Assembly: GCA_944386845.1 (NCBI GenBank)
Contig: CALXCP010000012.1
Span: 1-34,105, forward strand
Origin: an uncultured Oscillospiraceae bacterium
GTDB taxonomy: Bacteria; Bacillota; Clostridia; Oscillospirales; Oscillospiraceae
Reading direction: 5' to 3'
DNA length: 34,105 nt
Part shown: piece by piece, positions 8,540-15,068 of the stretch
How positions within the stretch are numbered: position 1 is the stretch's first letter
How the letters are laid out: each line of letters starts with the position of its first letter
Position numbers and translations under genes: made by a program
The notes under the pieces: generated by a model
What the model was told of the DNA's origin: nothing
Seen by the model: only the letters and a program-made list of their open reading frames with translations
Database searches by the model: none

Positions 8540-8570
8540 GTAGGGGCGGCCCCGCGTGGCCGCCCGGCGG
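8540..8570 (+). repeat. 31-bp inverted repeat partner of 9062-9092
   Basis: Starts GTAGGGGCGGCCCC and ends GTGGCCGCCCGGCGG. The reverse complement of 9062-9092 matches it at 29 of 31 positions. Each copy can also fold on itself (GGGGCGGCC with GGCCGCCC), as REP-like elements do. Confidence 0.85.
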
Positions 8571-8613
8571 CGTATGGCTCCGATACCCGGTACGCCCCGC
8601 GAATTTGCACACC

Positions 8614-8639
8614 GTAGGGCGGGGGCTTGCCCCCGCCGC
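8614..8639 (+). repeat. Short palindromic repeat, inverted copy at 8919-8944
   Basis: GTAGGGCGGGGGC then TTGCCCCCGCCG folds into a GC-rich hairpin. The reverse complement is present at 8919-8944 with a slightly different loop. Confidence 0.75.
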
Positions 8640-8653
8640 GTTGGTTCCTCCCC

Positions 8654-8706
8654 GCATCGGGTGGTGTGTCGCGGAAAGCCCTACCGCAGTTTCGCCTGAG
8701 GGCGAG
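8654..8706. repeat. Repeat A, copy 2
   Basis: Second copy of the 53-bp segment at 8238-8290 with three substitutions. The start-to-start distance of the two copies is 416 bases. Confidence 0.9.
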
Positions 8707-8740
8707 AATTTTCTGAACCCACCCACCACCCTTTTTCGGT

Positions 8741-8761
8741 ATAGGGGGCTCCGCCCCCTAT
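8741..8761. repeat. Hairpin inside repeat unit 2
   Basis: ATAGGGGGC at 8741-8749 pairs with GCCCCCTAT at 8753-8761 around TCC, a perfect 9-bp stem. It replaces the two hairpins found at the same place in unit 1. Confidence 0.75.
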
Positions 8762-8790
8762 GACCCCCAGGGTGGCTTGGAGCGTTCTTC

Positions 8791-8902
8791 CGGCGCTCCG
8801 TGAGCCGACGCGGCTCACACTCGCCTGCTGCCGCCCGTGGGCGGGTGAAGGGCCGTCTGCTCCCGACGGCAAGGCGCCTTGCGAGAGCAGGCGTCAGGGC
8901 GT
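8791..8902. repeat. Repeat B, copy 2
   Basis: Second copy of the 112-bp segment at 8395-8506, of the same length. The start-to-start distance to copy 1 is 396 bases, so the A-to-B gap is 20 bases shorter in unit 2 than in unit 1. Confidence 0.85.
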
Positions 8903-8918
8903 AGGTCCCTGCGAACGA

Positions 8919-8944
8919 CGGCGGGGGCCCAGCCCCCGCCCTAC
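8919..8944 (-). repeat. Short palindromic repeat, partner of 8614-8639
   Basis: CGGCGGGGGCCC then AGCCCCCGCCCTAC, the inverted copy of 8614-8639. It runs directly into the ACATGTTG direct repeat. Confidence 0.75.
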
Positions 8945-8962
8945 ATGTTGCGGTTTCACCGG
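8938..8962 (+). repeat. 25-bp direct repeat, copy 1
   Basis: CCCTACATGTTG followed by GGTTT and CCGG. It repeats at 9011-9035 with four differences in 25 positions. Confidence 0.7.
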
Positions 8963-9010
8963 AGTATCCGGAATCGGAGCCGCCCCTTACCGGTGCGCCG
9001 AGGTCATTGC

Positions 9011-9035
9011 ACCCTACATGTTGTGGTTTTGCCGG
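9011..9035 (+). repeat. 25-bp direct repeat, copy 2
   Basis: Second copy of 8938-8962, again carrying CCCTACATGTTG and the terminal CCGG. Confidence 0.7.
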
Positions 9036-9061
9036 GGTGTGTCGGGGATCAGGACTGTCCA

Positions 9062-9092
9062 CCGCCGGGCGGCCACATGGGGCCGCCCCTAC
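9062..9092 (-). repeat. 31-bp inverted repeat, partner of 8540-8570
   Basis: CCGCCGGGCGGCCACATGGG then GCCGCCCCTAC, the reverse complement of 8540-8570 with two differences. Together the pair brackets about 490 bp of the island. Confidence 0.85.
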
Positions 9093-9120
9093 AAAAAATG
9101 CGACAACGCCCCGACACCCA

Positions 9121-9155
9121 TAATTCCTAATTCCTCATTCCTAATTCCTAATTTT
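9121..9155. repeat. Heptanucleotide array TAATTCC x5
   Basis: Five consecutive 7-bp units: TAATTCC, TAATTCC, TCATTCC, TAATTCC, TAATTTT. It is strikingly AT-rich for this chromosome. A related short motif (ATTCCTAATTTCTAATT) recurs at 33661-33682. Confidence 0.85.
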
Positions 9156-9169
9156 CGTGAACTATCTCC

Positions 9170-9218
9170 ACTCTTAACTCTTAACTCTTCACTCTCCACT
9201 CTTAACTTTTCACTCTTC
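9170..9218. repeat. Heptanucleotide array ACTCTTA x7
   Basis: Seven consecutive 7-bp units: ACTCTTA, ACTCTTA, ACTCTTC, ACTCTCC, ACTCTTA, ACTTTTC, ACTCTTC. It runs through the hflX stop codon (9210-9212) and covers the last two hflX codons. Confidence 0.85.
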
Positions 9219-10502
9219 CTCCCACGGCTCCCGCCGGGGGGTCCAGCCCTCCACCAGAGGGCCCAGCTGGCCGATGAGTCTGGGGGGACACAGGGCGGTA
9301 ACGTCGATGGTCTCGCCGTACTCCACCTGCTCCACGCTGGCCTGCTGGTACAGCTTGTCCAGCAGCCCTCCCCTGTCGTAGGGCAGGTGGATCACCACCC
9401 GGCGCACCCCGGCGTCCAGCACCCGGCCGATGGCGGCCAGCAGGTCGTCCAGCCCTTCGCCGGTGCGGGCGGAGATGGAGACGATGTTCTCCCCGTGGGG
9501 GCGGATGTCCCCCGTCCACAGGTCGCACTTGTTGAACACCTGGATGCAGGGGGTCTGCCCCACCCCCAGCTGGGCCGCCAGCTTGTCCACCACCTCCGCC
9601 TTCTCCCGCCACTCCGGGTCGGAAGAGTCGATGACGTGGAGAAGCAGGTCGGCGTAGGCCAGCTCCTCCAGGGTGGCCTTGAAGGCGTCCACCAGCTGGT
9701 GGGGGAGCTTGCGGATGAAGCCCACCGTGTCCGAGATGAGGACGGTGCAGGTGTCGGACACCTTCAGGGTGCGGGTGGTGGTGTCCAGGGTGTCGAACAG
9801 CCGGTCGTTGGCGGGGATGGCCGCCTGGGTCAGGGCGTTGAGCAGGGTGGACTTGCCCGCGTTGGTATAGCCCACGATGGCCACCACCGGCACCTCGTTC
9901 TTCTCCCGGAGCTGCCGTTGGGTGGCCCGCACCCGGCGCACCTCGGCCAGCTCCTCCCGGAGCTTGGCGATCTTCCGGTGGATGTGCCGCCGGTCGCTCT
10001 CCAGCTGGGTCTCGCCGGGGCCCCGGGTGCCGATGGCGCCCTCCTGCCGCTCCAGGTGCTTCCACATGCCCAGCAGCCGGGGCAGCAGATACTGGTACTG
10101 GGCCAGCTCCACCTGGAGCCGGCCCTCCCGGGTCTGGGCCCGCTGGGCAAAGATGTCCAGGATGAGCCCCGCCCGGTCCAGCACCTGGACCCCCAGGTCC
10201 TCGGTGAGGGCCCGCTGCTGGGACGGGGAGAGGGGGTTGTCGAAGATGACCAGCCCGGCCCCCTGGGCCTGGACCAGCTCCTTCACCTCGGCGGTCTTCC
10301 CCTCGCCGATGAAGGTGCGGGGGTCGGGGGCGTCCTTCTGCTGGAGCACCTCTCCCACGCAGACGCCCCCCGCCGTCTCCAGCAGGGCGGAGAGCTCCTC
10401 CAGCGACTCCTCCGAGGCGTCCTCCTCCCGGGTGAGGCTCCGGGAGTGGAGCCCCACCAGCACCGCCCGCTGGGTGTTTTTCCTGTGTTCCTGTTCCGTC
10501 AT
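9210..10502 (-). CDS. hflX: GTPase HflX
   Basis: A ribosome-associated GTPase of 430 residues that binds the 50S subunit and can split stalled ribosomes under stress. The N-terminal HflX domain (about 15-200) carries the family mark GTRGPGETQLESDRR near 158-172. The GTPase domain follows with G1 GYTNAGKS at 211-218, G3 DTVG at 258-261 and G4 NKCD at 324-327, then a short C-terminal domain. GGGAGGG precedes ATG 10502. It is 27 bases behind the flavin-reductase-like gene and probably co-transcribed with it. Its stop codon lies inside a 7-bp tandem repeat array; no terminator hairpin is seen after it. Confidence 0.97.
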   Translation of the reverse strand: MTEQEHRKNTQRAVLVGLHSRSLTREEDASEESLEELSALLETAGGVCVGEVLQQKDAPDPRTFIGEGKTAEVKELVQAQGAGLVIFDNPLSPSQQRALTEDLGVQVLDRAGLILDIFAQRAQTREGRLQVELAQYQYLLPRLLGMWKHLERQEGAIGTRGPGETQLESDRRHIHRKIAKLREELAEVRRVRATQRQLREKNEVPVVAIVGYTNAGKSTLLNALTQAAIPANDRLFDTLDTTTRTLKVSDTCTVLISDTVGFIRKLPHQLVDAFKATLEELAYADLLLHVIDSSDPEWREKAEVVDKLAAQLGVGQTPCIQVFNKCDLWTGDIRPHGENIVSISARTGEGLDDLLAAIGRVLDAGVRRVVIHLPYDRGGLLDKLYQQASVEQVEYGETIDVTALCPPRLIGQLGPLVEGWTPRREPWEEE

Positions 10503-10529
10503 GGTCCCTCCCCGCCGGGCGCGCCGGCG

Positions 10530-11033
10530 TCAGTCCTTCCTCAGTGCCTCCACGATCTCCCCGATATACAGGGTGTGGTAGTCCCGCTCCGGATACCACC
10601 GCTCCTTCACCTCGTCGGGGATGAGCGCCGGGTCCATGGGCTGGGCGAACCGCTTGCGGCACACCAGCACCAGCTCCGCCTCGTCAAAGTAGGGGGCGCC
10701 GCAGGCGGCGGTCTTCACTGTAAAGGCGCATACCTTTACCTTATCCACGTCCCGGCCGCTCCTGCTGCCGCACAGGGCCAGCTGCTCCCGGTGCCCCTCC
10801 CCGAAGAAGGCAAGGGTGAAGTGGTCCTCCCGGTCCACCAGCTCCTTGGTGTACCGCTGGGGGCGGATGTAGCAGGTGGCCGCCGGTGTCCCCCAGATGA
10901 CCCCCAGGCCGCCCCAGCTGGCCGTCATGGTCCGGCACTCCTCCGCCGTGCCGGCGGTGATGAGCATCCACCTGTCTCCGATGAGGGAAAAGACGTTCTC
11001 GGTCAGGTCTCTCGGGTCCACGTTCCTCCACAT
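10530..11033 (-). CDS. Flavin reductase-like FMN-binding protein
   Basis: A 167-residue protein of the flavin reductase-like (FMN-binding split barrel) family, which reduce or bind flavin with NAD(P)H. Family features are the opening on the treatment of a low-specificity substrate loop (LITAGTAEECRTMTASWGGLGVIW in two parts, residues about 23-46), YIRPQRYTKELVDREDHFTLAFF, and the late acidic segment. GGAGGAG lies seven bases before ATG 11033. The natural partner and substrate are not evident. It starts 55 bases after the rpmE terminator and leads into hflX. Confidence 0.85.
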   Translation of the reverse strand: MWRNVDPRDLTENVFSLIGDRWMLITAGTAEECRTMTASWGGLGVIWGTPAATCYIRPQRYTKELVDREDHFTLAFFGEGHREQLALCGSRSGRDVDKVKVCAFTVKTAACGAPYFDEAELVLVCRKRFAQPMDPALIPDEVKERWYPERDYHTLYIGEIVEALRKD

Positions 11034-11086
11034 GGCGATCTCCTCCTGTTCGCTGTCCTGTGTGGTATCTTATGCGCGCCGCGTGC

Positions 11087-11121
11087 AAAAAACCCCGCAT
11101 CGGACTCCGATGCGGGGTTTT
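11087..11121 (-). terminator. Rho-independent terminator of rpmE
   Basis: A perfect 15-bp stem (11089-11103 with 11107-11121) with an ACT loop, followed on the minus strand by a run of six T (11087-11092). It starts 11 bases after the rpmE stop. Confidence 0.92.
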
Positions 11122-11131
11122 GTCTCCGGCT

Positions 11132-11335
11132 TTACTTGCCCAGGCCGTACTTCTTGTTGAAGCGGCTGACGCGTCCGCCAGTATCCACCATCTTCTGCTT
11201 GCCGGTGAAGAAGGGGTGACACTTGGAGCAGACCTCGACCCGGATGTCCTTCTTGGTGGAGCCCGTCTCGATCACATTGCCGCAGGCGCACCGGATGGTG
11301 GTCTGTTCATAGTTGGGATGGATGCCTTCCTTCAT
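11132..11335 (-). CDS. rpmE: 50S ribosomal protein L31 (zinc-binding type)
   Basis: A large-subunit ribosomal protein, 67 residues. It begins [19 protein letters not shown], and the zinc ligands Cys16, Cys18, Cys36 and Cys39 (CAC and CSKC) are all present, so this is the zinc-dependent C+ form rather than the zinc-free YtiA/RpmE2 form. The HPFFTGKQK motif that follows is standard. AAAGAGGTG is the ribosome site. It is transcribed alone from a strong promoter and closed by a strong terminator. Confidence 0.98.
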   Translation of the reverse strand: MKEGIHPNYEQTTIRCACGNVIETGSTKKDIRVEVCSKCHPFFTGKQKMVDTGGRVSRFNKKYGLGK

Positions 11336-11391
11336 TCGTGTTCACCTCTTTCGTTCCAAATTATCAGGCACTTTCCAAAAGCGCAGGTATC

Positions 11392-11420
11392 AGTATAGCA
11401 TGGCGGAGCGGAAAATGCAA
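11392..11420 (-). promoter_or_regulatory. Vegetative promoter of rpmE
   Basis: On the minus strand, TTGCAT (11415-11420), 17 bases, then TATACT (11392-11397), preceded by TGC as an extended -10. The leader to the start codon is about 50 bases. Confidence 0.82.
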
Positions 11421-11459
11421 CTGTTTTCGCGGGATTTTTGAAAAAATTTTTCCGCGTCC

Positions 11460-14400
11460 TCACAGCTCCACCCCCCGGTCCAGCCGGAAGAACCACAGCA
11501 CCCGCCGGACCACCTTCCTCCCGGTGATCCGCTCCAGGGCGTAGCGGTAGGCCTCCAGCTGAGGGCGGTACTCCTCCGCCCGGGCGGCCACGGTGGCCTC
11601 GGTGACCCGGTCGGTCTTGAAGTCCAGAAGGACGATGCCCTCCGGCTCCTCCAGCCAGCAGTCCACCACCCCCTGGAGCAGCACCTCCTCCCCCTCGGGG
11701 CAGCCGGGGTAGTAGCGCCGGGCCGGGGCCAGCAGGGAGAACTTGAACTCCCGGTGGACCCCGTCCCCCCGGCGCACCCGCGCCCCGAGGGGGGAGCGGA
11801 AGAAGGCCAGCAGCCGGTCGGCCTCCACCGCCGCCCCCTGGGCGGGGGTGAGCAGCTCCCGGTCCACCAGCCGGGCGACCTCCCCCTCCAGCTCCTCCCG
11901 GCTGCCGGCGGCGCCGAAGTCCAGATACTGCATGGCCAGGTGCTGGGCCACCCCCCGCTCGGCGGGGGTGAGGCCCCCCTCCTCCCCGGCGAACCGGGGC
12001 CGGCGCAGGGGCCGGCCCGTCCGGGCGGGACGGGGAGTCTCCTCGGCCGCCTCCTGGTCCAGCTCCCGGCCCTTGAGCTGGGTGGCGGTGAGTTTGGACG
12101 GGATGTCGGTGCACACCGCGTAGGGGTAGCGCCACCCCAGCCGCTCCGCCAGACCGGTCACCTCCGCCCCCCGGACGGGCTGGACCAGGGCAACCTCACA
12201 CCGGGCGGGCTGCTCCAGGGGGGCGCTGTCCTCCACCGTGACGCGCCAGGGGGCGCCGTACTTCTCCGCCGGCACCGGCGAGGGGCAGCCCCCGGGGCGC
12301 AGGGCGGCGGCCTCGGGCCGGCACTGGGCGGCCAGCAGCAGCCACTGCCCCACCGTGTCCCGGGAGAGCAGGGCCTGGGGGTCCACCGGGAAGCCGGCGT
12401 CCTCCCACAGGCGCTCCAGCGCCCGCCGGCCGTCCGTCAGGGCACAGGTCATCACCAGCTTCTCCCGGGCCCGGGTCATGGCCACGTAGAGCAGCCGCAG
12501 CTCCTCCGCCATCATCTCCCGGAGCAGCTGGACGGACACCCCCCGCCGGGCCAGGGTGGGGCTCTGGATCATCCGCTCCCGGTCCAGCCACCTGGGACCC
12601 ACCCCCAGCACGGGGTGGAAGAGGACGGGCTTGTTCAGGTCCTCCCGGTTGAGCCGCCGGGACAGGCCGCACAGGAAGACCACCGGGAACTCCAGCCCCT
12701 TGGACTTGTGGACCGACATGAGGCGCACGCCCCCCGTCTCCCGGGCGGCGGGGGCGGCCACCCGGCCCCCCGCCTCCCGCAGGCGGTCCAGCCAGGTCAG
12801 GAAGCCAAACAGTCCCTTGTGCCCCCCCTCCTCGCTGGAGCGGGCCAGCTCGTAGAGGGTGATGAGGTTGGCCCGGCGCTCCTCGCCCCCGGGCATGGCC
12901 CCGTACAGGGCCAGCAGACCGGTGCGGTCGTACAGGTCCCAGATGAGCTCGTGGGCGGCCCGGTCCCCCGCCCGCAGGCGCAGCCGGGCCAGCTCGTCCA
13001 GAAACTCCCTGCAGTCGGCCTCCCCCCGCCCCGCGGCGGCCTCCACGGCGGCGTAGAAGTCGCCGCCGCTCCCCGCCCGGAGCTGGGCCAGCCGGTCGGC
13101 GGCGAAGGCGCACACCGGGGGGCGCAGCACCGAGATGAGGGCCACGTCCTGCCGGGGGTCGTCCACCACCCGGAGCAGGGAGAGGGCCACGTTCACCTCG
13201 GTGGCGGCGAAGAAGTCTCGGTCCCCCTCCGCCTGCCAGGGGATGCCCTGCTCGTTCAGGGCCCGGACATAGTGGTGGAGCACCGGCCCCGGGGAGCGCA
13301 GCAGGATGGCCACGTCGTCGGGCCGCAGGGGGCGGTTCTCCCTCTGTCCCACGGGCAGGGCGCCGTCCAGCAGCTCCCGGATGCGCCGGGCGGCCCACCG
13401 GGCCTCCAGCAGGTTCCGGTCGGTGCGGGGGCCGGCGTCCTCCTCCCCGTCGGGGGCCCCCTGGACGTCCAGCACCGCCAGCTCCACGCAGGGCTCCGCC
13501 GCCGGGGGATCGTCCGCCCCGGGATAGAGCCGCTCCTGCTCCGTGTACTCCATCTCCCCGAACCGCCGGGACATGACGGCGGAGAACACGTCGTTCACCG
13601 CGTCCAAAATCTCGGCCCGGGAACGGAAGTTCCGGGACAGCAGCAGCTTCCGGGGCTCCCCCTCCCCCGCCTGTCCGGCGGGACGGAAGGTGCGGTACTT
13701 CTCCAGGAAGATGGTGGGGTCGGCCAGCCGGAAGCGGTAGATGGACTGCTTCACGTCGCCCACCAGGAAGAGGTTTCTCCCCTCCCGGGACAGGGCGGTG
13801 AAGATGGCGTTCTGCACCTGGTTGGTGTCCTGGTACTCGTCCACCATGATCTCCTCGAAGCGGCCGCTCCACTCCCGGGCCAGGTCGGTAGGCGCCCCGC
13901 CGGGCCCCGTCAGAAGGGCCACGGCGTCGTGCTCCAGGTCGGAGAAGTCCAGCAGGCCCCGGCGGTCCTTCTCCCGGGCAAAGGCGGCGGAGAAGTCGTC
14001 CACCAGGGCGAACAGGCCCCGCACCGCCGGCGTCACCGCCCGCAGGTCGCCCAGCAGGGCGGCGCTGCCGTCGGCAAAGCGGTCGGAGAGCTTGTCCATC
14101 CGGTCCTTGCAGGTCTTGCGGACGCTCTTCACCCGGTCGGCCTCCGGGGTGGCCTCCATCTTCTTCCGGCCCGCCGTGGGGAAGGGGATGGGCAGGGCGG
14201 CGGCCGCCGCGTCCCAGCCCTGCTCCGCCGCCGTCAGGAAGCGGTCCAGCCCCTCAAGGGTGGCCGACACCGTGGGGCCGTAGTTTTGGGACAGGCCCTC
14301 CTCCGCGTCGGTGAGGGCCAGGCACTGGGCCATCCGCCCCCGCCAGTAGCGGGCCTGCTCCGCCGCGTCGGCCAGCAGCAGGGCCCCCCAGGGGGTGTCC

Positions 14401-15020
14401 GCCGCGTCGGCCGTCCCGTCCAGGTCGTAGGCGCGCAGCTGCTCCGCCAGCCAGCCCCGGGGGTCGGGGTGGCTCTGCACCTTGTCGTACATGTCCAGCA
14501 CGATCTGCATCAGCATGCCGTCGTCCCGGCCGGCGGACAGGGTGTCCACCAGCTGGGCGAAGTCGCTCTCCGGATCCAGGTCCTCGTAGCGCTCCTCCAG
14601 CACCTCGTTGAGCACCCGCAGGCGCAGCACGCCCCCCTCCTGCTCGTCGCACAGGCGGAAGTCGGGCTCCAGGTCCAGCAGGTGGCCGCACTCCCGGAGC
14701 AGGTCGGCGCAGAAGGCGTGGATGGTGGAGATGGGAGCCCGGTAGACCAGGACGGTCTGCCGCCGGAGATGCCGGTCCTCCGGCCGGTCGGCCAGCCGGG
14801 CGGCCAGCTCGTCGGCGATGCGGGCCCGCAGCTCGGCCGCCGCCGCCCGGGTATAGGTGATGACCAGGAAGCGGTCGATGTCGCCGCCCCGCTCCACCCG
14901 GTCCAGCAGCCGCTCCACCAGCACCCGGGTCTTGCCCGAGCCCGCCGCCGCCGACACCAGCAGGGCGCCGCCCCGCTCGGTCACCGCACGTCTCTGTTCC
15001 TCGGTCAGGGGAAAGCCCAC
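11460..15020 (-). CDS. addA: AddA subunit of ATP-dependent helicase/nuclease
   Basis: The helicase-nuclease subunit of AddAB, which processes double-strand DNA ends for RecA-dependent repair; 1,186 residues, normal for AddA. A UvrD/Rep-type helicase core starts with the Q motif (LTEEQRRAV, 5-13) and the Walker A loop SAAAGSGKT (23-31). It continues with VDEYQDTNQVQN (motif II), GDVKQSIYRFRLADP (III), MSVHKSKGLEFPVVF (V) and YVAMTRAREKLV (VI). The RecB-family nuclease is at the C-terminus (GVVDCW, LLDFKTD, then YRPQLEAYRYAL). Of two in-frame GTG codons, 15020 is chosen because AAGGAGG is eight bases before it but only two before 15026. It lies 48 bases after addB. Confidence 0.97.
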   Translation of the reverse strand: MGFPLTEEQRRAVTERGGALLVSAAAGSGKTRVLVERLLDRVERGGDIDRFLVITYTRAAAAELRARIADELAARLADRPEDRHLRRQTVLVYRAPISTIHAFCADLLRECGHLLDLEPDFRLCDEQEGGVLRLRVLNEVLEERYEDLDPESDFAQLVDTLSAGRDDGMLMQIVLDMYDKVQSHPDPRGWLAEQLRAYDLDGTADAADTPWGALLLADAAEQARYWRGRMAQCLALTDAEEGLSQNYGPTVSATLEGLDRFLTAAEQGWDAAAAALPIPFPTAGRKKMEATPEADRVKSVRKTCKDRMDKLSDRFADGSAALLGDLRAVTPAVRGLFALVDDFSAAFAREKDRRGLLDFSDLEHDAVALLTGPGGAPTDLAREWSGRFEEIMVDEYQDTNQVQNAIFTALSREGRNLFLVGDVKQSIYRFRLADPTIFLEKYRTFRPAGQAGEGEPRKLLLSRNFRSRAEILDAVNDVFSAVMSRRFGEMEYTEQERLYPGADDPPAAEPCVELAVLDVQGAPDGEEDAGPRTDRNLLEARWAARRIRELLDGALPVGQRENRPLRPDDVAILLRSPGPVLHHYVRALNEQGIPWQAEGDRDFFAATEVNVALSLLRVVDDPRQDVALISVLRPPVCAFAADRLAQLRAGSGGDFYAAVEAAAGRGEADCREFLDELARLRLRAGDRAAHELIWDLYDRTGLLALYGAMPGGEERRANLITLYELARSSEEGGHKGLFGFLTWLDRLREAGGRVAAPAARETGGVRLMSVHKSKGLEFPVVFLCGLSRRLNREDLNKPVLFHPVLGVGPRWLDRERMIQSPTLARRGVSVQLLREMMAEELRLLYVAMTRAREKLVMTCALTDGRRALERLWEDAGFPVDPQALLSRDTVGQWLLLAAQCRPEAAALRPGGCPSPVPAEKYGAPWRVTVEDSAPLEQPARCEVALVQPVRGAEVTGLAERLGWRYPYAVCTDIPSKLTATQLKGRELDQEAAEETPRPARTGRPLRRPRFAGEEGGLTPAERGVAQHLAMQYLDFGAAGSREELEGEVARLVDRELLTPAQGAAVEADRLLAFFRSPLGARVRRGDGVHREFKFSLLAPARRYYPGCPEGEEVLLQGVVDCWLEEPEGIVLLDFKTDRVTEATVAARAEEYRPQLEAYRYALERITGRKVVRRVLWFFRLDRGVEL

Positions 15021-15068
15021 CCTCACCGCCTCCTTCGTCTCATCTCACCGGCGCTCCGCCCGCCGGGG

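Larger units (their letters stand above)
8178..9209. repeat. Gene-free intergenic repeat island
   Basis: About 1 kb without a credible gene. It contains two copies of a composite unit (8238-8506 and 8654-8902), several inverted and direct repeats of 25-31 bp, three strong hairpins and two arrays of 7-bp repeats. Open frames exist on both strands, but they lack ribosome sites and consist of translated repeats. It looks like an accumulation of small non-coding mobile or REP-like elements between the acetyltransferase and hflX. The individual parts are listed separately. Confidence 0.8.

Noticed and set aside
8364..9062. Minus-strand open frame of 232 codons in the repeat island
   Set aside because: It consists of translated repeats, contains the same peptide twice (EPRRLTERR) and lacks a ribosome site. 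Reported as repeats instead.
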